From contig PCUH01000156.1 of NCBI GenBank assembly GCA_002770955.1, positions 1,463 through 7,936 of the forward strand: 6,474 nt of DNA, read 5' to 3'. The stretch is from Flavobacteriales bacterium CG18_big_fil_WC_8_21_14_2_50_32_9 (GTDB lineage: Bacteria > Bacteroidota > Bacteroidia > Flavobacteriales_E > Vicingaceae). Made by a program: the position numbers and the translations under genes. The stretch's first letter is position 1. Every line of letters begins with the position of its first letter. Below, one piece after another: positions 1-5,637 of this stretch. The notes below the pieces were generated by a model that was not told where the DNA came from, searched no databases, and saw only the letters and a list, made by a program, of their open reading frames with translations.

Positions 1-1102
1 AAACAGGTGTAACTTCTTTTGAAACAATATCATAAGGCATAAAATCTATTTTTTTACCATCAACAATATAGTGCGTGCAAACAGCTATCGTTTCAAATTC
101 ACTCAACACATCTGCTTTCATCATAATCAATTCTGTAACACCATTAATCATGATGGCATATTTAAGAGCAGGCAAATCTATCCAACCACATCTTCTTGGT
201 CTTCCAGTGGTTGAACCAAATTCGTTTCCTGCTTTTCGCATACGTTCGCCAACTTCATCTTCTAATTCCGTTGGAAAAGGACCACTGCCAACTCTTGTAC
301 AATACGCTTTAAAAATCCCAAAAACTTTCCCAATTTTATTAGGAGCAATTCCTAATCCGGTGCAAGTCCCTGCTGTTGTAGTGTTCGATGAAGTTACAAA
401 AGGGTAAGATCCAAAATCAACATCGAGCATGGTGCCTTGTGCTCCCTCTGCCAATATGGATTTGTTGTTATTGATAGCATTATTCAAATAATGTTCACTA
501 TCAATAACCGTAAGGTTTTTAATGACCTCTAAGGCAATAAAAAAATCTTTTTCTAAAGCCTCTAAATCGTATTCAAAGTCATGAAATTTTAGAATCTCTT
601 TATGTTTAATTACTAATTTATTGTATTTTTCTTTGAAAGTAGTTTCGAAAATATCACCAACACGCAAACCGTTTCTACCAGTTTTATCCATATAGGTTGG
701 ACTTATTCCTTTTAGTGTTGAACCTATTTTTTCTTTTCCTTTTGCTGCTTCGGAAGCGGCATCAATTAATCGATGTGTAGGTAAAATAAGATGTGCTTTT
801 TTAGATATGAAAAGTTGTTTTTTTATATCAACACCCATTTTTACTAAGGCATCAATTTCTTTTTTAAGGATAACGGGGTCAATAACTACTCCGTTACCTA
901 CAACATTAGCAACTCCATCATGAAAAATACCTGAAGGAATGGTGTGTAATACATGTTTTATTCCGTTAAACTCAAGCGTATGACCTGCGTTTGGTCCACC
1001 CTGAAATCGTGCTATAATATCATATTTTGGTGTTAATACGTCAACAATTTTTCCTTTTCCTTCATCTCCCCATTGGAGTCCTAACAATACATCTACTTTC
1101 AT
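1..1102 (-). CDS. purA: adenylosuccinate synthetase, C-terminus cut by window edge
   Basis: This enzyme joins IMP and aspartate using GTP to form adenylosuccinate, the first committed step from IMP to AMP, in the cytoplasm. The frame was translated by hand from the ATG at 1102 and stays open for 367 codons to the window edge. The family is usually about 420-430 residues, so roughly the last 55-60 are missing. Visible signatures are QWGDEGKGK at residues 10-18 (with the catalytic Asp13 equivalent), GPNAGHT at 36-42 (catalytic His41), DKTGRNGLR around Arg143, EGAQGT near 219-224, the aspartate/IMP loop GSTTGRPRR at 296-304, and the guanine-recognition KAD at 329-331. All key residues in the visible part are intact and line up with E. 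coli numbering almost without shift. It starts 25 nt after the STAS gene and is probably co-transcribed with it. No riboswitch would fit in that gap. Identity is very secure. Confidence 0.97.
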   Translation of the reverse strand, partial: MKVDVLLGLQWGDEGKGKIVDVLTPKYDIIARFQGGPNAGHTLEFNGIKHVLHTIPSGIFHDGVANVVGNGVVIDPVILKKEIDALVKMGVDIKKQLFISKKAHLILPTHRLIDAASEAAKGKEKIGSTLKGISPTYMDKTGRNGLRVGDIFETTFKEKYNKLVIKHKEILKFHDFEYDLEALEKDFFIALEVIKNLTVIDSEHYLNNAINNNKSILAEGAQGTMLDVDFGSYPFVTSSNTTTAGTCTGLGIAPNKIGKVFGIFKAYCTRVGSGPFPTELEDEVGERMRKAGNEFGSTTGRPRRCGWIDLPALKYAIMINGVTELIMMKADVLSEFETIAVCTHYIVDGKKIDFMPYDIVSKEVTPV

Positions 1103-1127
1103 TTTTTATGGTTTAGCTTTAAGGATT

Positions 1128-1499
1128 TTAAATATTATTAACAGTGTTGTTATCTTTTACTACCAATTGCTTGGCTTCTTCAATATTATGAGCGATATTG
1201 AATACATTGTTCAATTTAGTTATAACCAACAATTGATTTATTTTTTTAGGAATATTAATGACCACAACTTCTCCATTTCTATTTCGAGTTTGTGTTAAAA
1301 TAGATATGAAAATTCCTAGTCCAGAACTGTTCATGTATTCCATTTTGGCTAAATCTAAAATAATAGCGTTAACGCCTTCATTGAAATAAAAATCTATTTC
1401 TTCTAATAAATTTTCGGCTTGTTGCTTATTGTTTAAACTTCCGTTTAATGCAATAATAAGCACGTTGTTTTCTTTTTTGATATGAAATGAAAAGCTCAT
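1128..1499 (-). CDS. single-domain STAS protein (anti-sigma-factor antagonist type)
   Basis: This is a 123-residue protein made almost entirely of one STAS domain, the SpoIIAA/RsbV fold. Such proteins bind a partner, classically an anti-sigma-factor kinase, and are switched by phosphorylation of a serine at the start of the helix after the third strand. Here the motif is MNSSGLGIF at residues 56-64, following the strand AIILDLAKMEY. Ser59 aligns with the phosphorylated serine of SpoIIAA, and Asn57 takes the place of the usual Asp (DSSG). The tail after about residue 108 is polar and adds nothing recognisable. The gene begins 6 nt after the Fur stop codon and ends 25 nt before purA, so it is very likely in an operon with both. 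No RsbW-like kinase or PP2C phosphatase is in the window, so its partner is unknown. The STAS fold is secure; a role in sigma-factor control is inference. Confidence 0.88.
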   Translation of the reverse strand: MSFSFHIKKENNVLIIALNGSLNNKQQAENLLEEIDFYFNEGVNAIILDLAKMEYMNSSGLGIFISILTQTRNRNGEVVVINIPKKINQLLVITKLNNVFNIAHNIEEAKQLVVKDNNTVNNI

Positions 1500-1505
1500 G
1501 ATTGT

Positions 1506-1946
1506 TTATTTTTCGTTTTTAACAGCATAAAAATTCAAGGAGTGATGAAGTATGGTAACATCAAACATTTCTTGTAATGTTTTTTTAATATTTTGAATTC
1601 GTGGGTCACAAAATTCTATCACTTCTCCATTACTTAAAATAATGTGGTCGTGTTGTTTTGAACCGAAAGATTTTTCATACTGAGCAATATTGTTGCCAAA
1701 CTGATGTTTTCTAACTAGATTTGCAGCCAATAATAACTCTATGGTGTTATACAATGTTGCTCTACTTACTCTATATTTTTTGTTTTTCATAGATAAGTAG
1801 AGTTCTTCAACATCAAAATGATCGTTGTTCACATAAATTTCTTGAAGAATTGCAAATCGCTCAGGAGTCTTCCTATGCTTATGTTCTTCTAAGTAATTTG
1901 TAAAAATTCGTTTTACTTTTTGTTGAATTTCTTCGATTGAACTCAT
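1506..1946 (-). CDS. fur: Fur-family metal-responsive transcriptional regulator
   Basis: This 146-residue protein is a Fur-superfamily dimeric DNA-binding repressor. The N-terminal winged helix spans about residues 10-92 and includes RKTPERFAIL (25-34) and the recognition-helix region RVSRATLYNTIELL (59-72). The C-terminal dimerisation and metal part holds HDH (99-101), GEVIEFCDPRI (107-117) and HHSL (134-137). Aligned by eye with E. coli Fur, the site-2 ligands His33, Glu81, His88 and His90 correspond to His43, Glu91, His99 and His101, and His125 to His135. The CxxC pair that binds structural zinc is absent: the segment after HDH reads IILSNGEV and is one residue shorter. The position of E. 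coli Glu108 appears to be Gln118. The gene follows rel after a 171-bp gap and leads the fur-STAS-purA group. The family is certain. Whether it senses iron, another metal or peroxide cannot be told, so the symbol is used in the family sense. Confidence 0.93.
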   Translation of the reverse strand: MSSIEEIQQKVKRIFTNYLEEHKHRKTPERFAILQEIYVNNDHFDVEELYLSMKNKKYRVSRATLYNTIELLLAANLVRKHQFGNNIAQYEKSFGSKQHDHIILSNGEVIEFCDPRIQNIKKTLQEMFDVTILHHSLNFYAVKNEK

Positions 1947-2051
1947 AACAAATTATTAAAAAGTAAAAATAAAGATTAAACCGAATTTTAAAACATAAAT
2001 TTAATAGGTATTATGAGATTTTATTAACAATGGCAGAAGTTATTTGTTATT

Positions 2052-2087
2052 AGTCCCACCCATTCTCCCCAAAGGGGAGGGATTTCC
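2052..2087. repeat. GC-rich palindromic element, REP-like, between rel and fur
   Basis: A short GC-rich island sits in an otherwise very AT-rich gap. Its core is a perfect hairpin, CTCCCC-AAA-GGGGAG (2065-2079, 6-bp stem, 3-nt loop), flanked by TCCCACCC on the left and GGGATTTCC on the right. From memory, this arrangement resembles palindromes of the TCCCCTTTGGGGA type scattered between genes in many Bacteroidetes genomes. On the minus strand it lies about 30-65 nt after the rel stop codon. It is not followed by a T run on either strand, so it is not a classical intrinsic terminator, although it could attenuate transcription or stabilise an mRNA end. Whether it is repeated elsewhere in this genome cannot be seen here. 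Confidence 0.6.
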
Positions 2088-2117
2088 AACACGCAAAAGC
2101 CCATGCTATTTGTTACA

Positions 2118-4319
2118 TTAATTATCAATTCGTTCTATTTTGGTAACTCCTTCAACTTTTTTAAGGTTTTTAATTAAATTCTCAAGATGCAAGGTATTTT
2201 GAACAAAAACCATAATTGTACCTTCAAAAATTCCATCATAACTTTCAAATTTAATGGAACGCATATTTACATGAAGCTCATTAGAAACTACTTGTGTAAT
2301 GTTATTTACAATCCCTACATTATCAATACCAATAATTTTAAGTCCTGTTAAGAAGTCCATTTTATCTTTTTCTATCCACCTCGCTTTTATTACTCTATAG
2401 GCATAATTAGACATTAATTGAACTGCATTAGGGCAACTTACCTTATGAATTTTTATTCCTTCGGCTACGGTAATAAAACCAAAAACCTCATCGCCTGGTA
2501 TAGGGTTACAACAATTGGCTAAACTATAATCCAATTTCTCCATGTTATCTCCAATCACCAAAATCTCTTCTTTTTTTTCTGTTTTGGGAGCTTTTTTTCG
2601 TTCAAAATAATTTTTAAGTCTGTTTGGAATAGTTCTTTTAAAACGTAATGAGCCGTGTTTTACTTCAAAATCTCGTAATTGATTTAATTTTATTTCTTCA
2701 GTAGCAATTTTAAAATAAAGATCTAATGAAGATGGTGCTTTAAAATGTTTTTTTAATTCCTTTAAACTAATGTTTTGATGCGAAATATCTAATCGTTTAA
2801 ACTCCTTTTCTAGCATAGCTTTTCCAATAATAGCCAACTCTCTTTTTTCTTCTTTTAAAGAAGATTTAATTTTAGATTTTGCTCGATGTGTTTTTACAAA
2901 GTTGAGCCAATCTTCTTTCGGTTTTTGATTTTTGGAAGTAAGAATTTCTACTTGATCGCCACTTTTCAACGCAATACTTAAGGGGACTAATTTGTTATTC
3001 ACTTTAGCCCCAATGCAGTGGGCTCCAATTTCTGAATGAACTGCAAAAGCAAAATCTAGTGCACTTGCTCCAATAGGAAGATTTTTCATTTCTCCTTCGG
3101 GAGTATAAACATAAATTTCATCTGAAAACAAGTCTAATTTGAAATCATCCACCAAATCTAAAGCATTTGCATCGTTGTTTTCTATTAATTCTCTGATTTG
3201 TTTTATCCACTTGTCATATTGACTTTCTACAGAACCTTCTTTATATTTCCAATGTGCTGCAAAACCCATTTCAGCAATTTCATCCATTCTTTTAGTGCGA
3301 ATTTGTACCTCAACCCACTTTCCTGTTGGACTCATAACTGTTGTGTGCAACGATTCATATCCATTGGCCTTAGGGGCAGATATCCAATCTCTCAATCGCT
3401 CAATATTGGGCTGATAAAAATCGGTTACAATGGAATAGACTTGCCAACAATCTGATTTTTCGTTTTCGGGTTTTGAGTCAATAATAATTCGAACTGCAAA
3501 TAAATCATATACTTCTTCAAAAGGGATTCCTTTTTTATTCATTTTGTTCCAAATAGAATAAATTGATTTTGGTCTTCCTTTCATTTCAAACTCAAACCCT
3601 TTTTCTTCTAGCGTTTTCCTGATTGGTAATGAAAAATGATTGATAAAACGAGTTCTAACTTCTTGAGATTTTTTTAGTTTCGATTCAATTTCATGAAACA
3701 TTTCTGGTTCTTGGCATTTCAATGATAAATCTTCTAACTCCGATTTTATGGAATGTAATCCCAAACGGTGAGCTAAAGGAGCGTACAAAAACAAAGTTTC
3801 GGAAGCAATTTTTAGTTGTTTATCTCTCCGCATAGAACCAATGGTTCGCATATTATGCAACCTGTCGGCTAGTTTTATTAAAATAACCCGAACATCTTCT
3901 GCAAGTGTGAGTAATATTTTTTTAAAATTTTCTGCTTGCAATGAAACGGTTGCATCAACAACTCCAGAAATTTTAGTTAACCCTTCAATTATTTGTGCTT
4001 CCTTATCCCCAAACAAGTTTCTTACGTCTTCAATGGTAAGTTCTGTATCTTCAACTGTATCATGTAATAAGGCACAAATAATAGAGGTTGCTCCCAAACC
4101 TATTTCTTCAGCACAAATTCGGGCAACCGCTATGGGATGATAAATATAGGGTTCACCTGATTTTCTCCTTATATCTTTGTGAGCGTCATAAGCAACCTCA
4201 AATGCTTTTTTGATTCTTTTTTTAGTTGCTGCATCTTTTTTTGAATACGTAGCAGATTTCATCAGCCCTTTAAAAGCTTCATCTATCTCTTTTTTTTCTT
4301 TTTCTAAATCGATTTGCAT
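2118..4319 (-). CDS. rel: bifunctional (p)ppGpp synthetase/hydrolase (RelA/SpoT family)
   Basis: This 733-residue long RSH enzyme transfers pyrophosphate from ATP to GDP/GTP to make (p)ppGpp, and also hydrolyses it, controlling the stringent response at the ribosome. The HD hydrolase domain has all metal and catalytic residues: His61, His86-Asp87, Glu90-Asp91 and Asp152 (ALLHDTVEDT, LADRLHNMRT). The synthetase domain has GRPKSIYSIW (248-257), Asp272 in YDLFAVR, GYESLHTTV (320-328) and Glu337 in VEVQIRT. TGS follows at about 398-460, with the conserved His428. A helical region is next, then a Cys-rich motif (Cys603, Cys604, His625, Cys629) and a C-terminal ACT domain from about 658. Both activities therefore look intact. 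The frame could be extended to a GTG at 4343, but the ATG at 4319 (MQIDLEKEKK) is preferred. It begins 30 nt after the ATPase stop, so co-transcription with that gene is likely. Flavobacterial annotations often call it relA or spoT. Confidence 0.97.
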   Translation of the reverse strand: MQIDLEKEKKEIDEAFKGLMKSATYSKKDAATKKRIKKAFEVAYDAHKDIRRKSGEPYIYHPIAVARICAEEIGLGATSIICALLHDTVEDTELTIEDVRNLFGDKEAQIIEGLTKISGVVDATVSLQAENFKKILLTLAEDVRVILIKLADRLHNMRTIGSMRRDKQLKIASETLFLYAPLAHRLGLHSIKSELEDLSLKCQEPEMFHEIESKLKKSQEVRTRFINHFSLPIRKTLEEKGFEFEMKGRPKSIYSIWNKMNKKGIPFEEVYDLFAVRIIIDSKPENEKSDCWQVYSIVTDFYQPNIERLRDWISAPKANGYESLHTTVMSPTGKWVEVQIRTKRMDEIAEMGFAAHWKYKEGSVESQYDKWIKQIRELIENNDANALDLVDDFKLDLFSDEIYVYTPEGEMKNLPIGASALDFAFAVHSEIGAHCIGAKVNNKLVPLSIALKSGDQVEILTSKNQKPKEDWLNFVKTHRAKSKIKSSLKEEKRELAIIGKAMLEKEFKRLDISHQNISLKELKKHFKAPSSLDLYFKIATEEIKLNQLRDFEVKHGSLRFKRTIPNRLKNYFERKKAPKTEKKEEILVIGDNMEKLDYSLANCCNPIPGDEVFGFITVAEGIKIHKVSCPNAVQLMSNYAYRVIKARWIEKDKMDFLTGLKIIGIDNVGIVNNITQVVSNELHVNMRSIKFESYDGIFEGTIMVFVQNTLHLENLIKNLKKVEGVTKIERIDN

Positions 4320-4341
4320 AAAAACTTTATTGTTAATTAGC

Positions 4342-4353
4342 ACGTTCTATTAT
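4342..4353. repeat. 12-bp direct repeat, left copy, across the ATPase stop codon
   Basis: ACGTTCTATTAT occurs here and again, identically and in the same orientation, at 5565-5576 inside the second tandem unit upstream of the ATPase gene. The left copy covers the ATPase stop codon (4350-4352) and the start of the 30-nt spacer before rel. The two copies bracket the ATPase coding region. A related word (9 of 12 matching) lies at 5533-5544. This may be the footprint of an insertion or recombination event, or a repeated binding site. The match is directly visible; its meaning is inferred. Confidence 0.5.
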
Positions 4354-5480
4354 AAAGATAAAAACTCATGGCAGTTTTCAGGAGTAACCACCATTGTTTT
4401 TTCTATTTTGTAATTAGCCGTAAATGTTACGGGAAATTTTTTCTTTGTCTTTTTTGGATTCCATTTAAATTCATAAGCATAAAATACTCCGTCTTTTTCT
4501 TCTATCCAATCTATTTCTTGTTGTTGATAGGTTCTCCAAAAATAATAGCGACAATTTATTTTGTTAGTTGATAAAAACTTAATCCTTTCTGAAATTAAAT
4601 AGTTTTCCCACAATGCTCCAACGTCTTGTCTTAATGTTACTGGTTTAAAGTTTCTGATTATAGCATTTCTAATTCCATTATCGTAAAAGTAAATTTTTCT
4701 TGAAGTATTAATTTCATTTCTAACATTTCTTGCTAATGGATTTAATCTAAATATAACAAATACTTTTTCTAAAAGTGTTATATATTGTTCAATAGTTGCT
4801 CTATCTGCTCCAACTGTTTGAGCAAGTTCGTTGTAGTTAACTTCAGAGCCAACTTGTAAAGCCAATGCTAACAACAACTTATCTAACACATCGGATTTTC
4901 GTATGCTTTTATATTGCAGTAAATCTTTATACAAATAACTTCCACTTAGTTGAATTAATATTTCTTCTTTGTTGGTATTTACAACAATCTCAGGGTATAA
5001 ACCATAGATTAAGTATTGTTCTAAATTTTTTACATGTTGAAAATATCCAAAATGCTGATTCAATTCATTCCATGAAAGTGGAAACATGATAAACTCCCAT
5101 TTTCTTCCTGTTAAAGGCTCGTTCACTTCGTTAGCTAAATCAAAAGCGGATGATCCGCTTGCAATTAAACGAACTCCTTTAATTTGGTCATAAATGATTT
5201 TTAAAATCAACCCAATGTCTTTAATTCGTTGTGCTTCATCAATAAAAACTGTTTTATTAGTTCCTATAATTTGTTCCAGTTTGGTTTTTCCAGCATTTTC
5301 AAGCACAACTCTATCTTCAGCATCATCACCATTTATAAATAGATAATCGCCTTCTTTTTCACACAAGGAACGTACTAATGTAGTTTTGCCAACTTGACGC
5401 GGTCCTATAACAACAAGTACTTTCCTTGAATTCCATTTTTCAAGCAGTTGACTTCGTAAATCTCTATTAATTAATTCCAT
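4350..5480 (-). CDS. orphan AAA ATPase, AAA_14/DUF4143 type with C-terminal nuclease-like motif
   Basis: This 376-residue protein has an N-terminal P-loop ATPase joined to a DUF4143-type C-terminal region. Walker A is GPRQVGKT at residues 26-33, Walker B is TVFIDEAQ with Asp81-Glu82, and a sensor-like stretch LIASGSSAFDL lies at 105-115. PLTGRKWEFIMFPLSWNEL is typical of the family. The middle carries a winged-helix-like section (NYNELAQTVGADRATIEQY). Near the C-terminus, GALWENYL (about 288-295), EIDWI (322-326) and YEFKW (336-340) fit a PD-(D/E)xK nuclease-like core with Asp324, Glu337 and Lys339. Members are widespread, patchily distributed and mostly without known function, so none is assigned. 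The frame opens at a TTG (5501), but the ATG at 5480 gives the family-like start MELINRDL. A tandem repeat lies upstream, and rel follows 30 nt downstream. The sequence looks complete and not decayed. Confidence 0.92.
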   Translation of the reverse strand: MELINRDLRSQLLEKWNSRKVLVVIGPRQVGKTTLVRSLCEKEGDYLFINGDDAEDRVVLENAGKTKLEQIIGTNKTVFIDEAQRIKDIGLILKIIYDQIKGVRLIASGSSAFDLANEVNEPLTGRKWEFIMFPLSWNELNQHFGYFQHVKNLEQYLIYGLYPEIVVNTNKEEILIQLSGSYLYKDLLQYKSIRKSDVLDKLLLALALQVGSEVNYNELAQTVGADRATIEQYITLLEKVFVIFRLNPLARNVRNEINTSRKIYFYDNGIRNAIIRNFKPVTLRQDVGALWENYLISERIKFLSTNKINCRYYFWRTYQQQEIDWIEEKDGVFYAYEFKWNPKKTKKKFPVTFTANYKIEKTMVVTPENCHEFLSL

Positions 5481-5498
5481 TGCTAAAACAAATTTTAA

Positions 5499-5506
5499 CA
5501 AAAATA
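5499..5506 (-). promoter_or_regulatory. candidate Bacteroidetes -7 promoter element for the ATPase (and rel)
   Basis: Read on the minus strand this is TATTTTTG, which fits the Bacteroidetes -7 consensus TAnnTTTG, 18 nt before the ATPase ATG. No clear TTTG/TTG -33 box is visible at the usual distance upstream, and T-rich DNA gives chance matches easily. The tandem repeats at 5525-5586 lie just upstream, where a regulator could act. Confidence 0.25.
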
Positions 5507-5524
5507 ATTAAAAAACATAAGAAA

Positions 5525-5586
5525 ATGCGATTATAATCTATTATTTATATATAATTATGCGATTACGTTCTATTATTTATATATAA
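5525..5586. repeat. 30-bp tandem direct repeat, two units, upstream of the ATPase gene
   Basis: Units at 5525-5554 and 5557-5586 are separated by TT (32-bp period) and match at 27 of 30 positions. Both start ATGCGATTA and end TCTATTATTTATATATAA. All three differences are together in the middle (TAA in the first, CGT in the second). Each unit ends in the perfect palindrome TTATATATAA. The first unit also contains the palindrome GATTATAATC (5529-5538), which the changes destroy in the second. The second unit carries the right copy (5565-5576) of the 12-bp word repeated at the ATPase stop codon. The position, 45-106 nt before the ATPase ATG, would suit an operator. A simple local duplication is also possible. 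Confidence 0.8.
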
Positions 5587-5601
5587 AAAGTAGAATAGAG
5601 G

Positions 5602-5635
5602 ATGTTTTTGCGTTGTAGAATCAACCATAAAACAT
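5602..5635 (-). terminator. weak hairpin just after the thiolase gene, possible terminator
   Basis: Immediately after the thiolase stop the minus strand can fold as ATGTTTT paired with AAAACAT (7 bp), a 3x3 internal loop, then GTTG paired with CAAC around a 6-nt loop. The stem is AT-rich, and the nearest T-rich run (CTTTTTATAT on the minus strand) starts about 11 nt later rather than directly after it. It marks a plausible transcript end between the thiolase and the ATPase, but the folding is weak and could be chance. Confidence 0.25.
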
Positions 5636-5637
5636 TA

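Noticed and set aside
75..407. Plus-strand open frame of 110 codons
   Set aside because: It lies antisense inside purA, whose minus-strand frame has continuous family motifs; the predicted protein resembles nothing.
1103..1127. Purine riboswitch before purA
   Set aside because: The gap is only 25 nt, too short for any known purine aptamer.
2065..2079. Rho-independent terminator for rel
   Set aside because: The hairpin is strong, but neither side is followed by a T tract, so it is better listed as a repeat-like palindrome.
2132..2140. Further copy of the CGTTCTATT word
   Set aside because: It is 9 bases inside the rel coding sequence encoding the normal C-terminus; probably chance.
3198..4140. 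Plus-strand open frames of 85 and 99 codons opposite rel
   Set aside because: They are shadows of the strongly conserved rel coding sequence and have no recognisable domain.
4320..4343. GTG at 4343 as the rel start
   Set aside because: It would add eight residues (VLINNKVF) with no family support; the ATG at 4319 gives a more typical beginning.
4865..5089. Plus-strand open frame of 74 codons opposite the ATPase
   Set aside because: Antisense to a complete, motif-rich ATPase gene; no start context and no family signature.
5481..5501. TTG at 5501 as the ATPase start
   Set aside because: It would overlap the candidate promoter element, and the ATG at 5480 gives the family-typical start.
5531..5538. 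Sigma-70-type -10 box (TTATAAT on the minus strand)
   Set aside because: Bacteroidetes housekeeping promoters use TAnnTTTG rather than TATAAT, and the match is explained by the AT-rich palindrome in the repeat unit.
5525..5586. CRISPR array
   Set aside because: Only two units separated by 2 bases; there is no room for spacers and no cas genes.
4342..5586. Insertion sequence containing the ATPase
   Set aside because: There is no transposase and no inverted terminal repeat; only a short direct repeat supports mobility.
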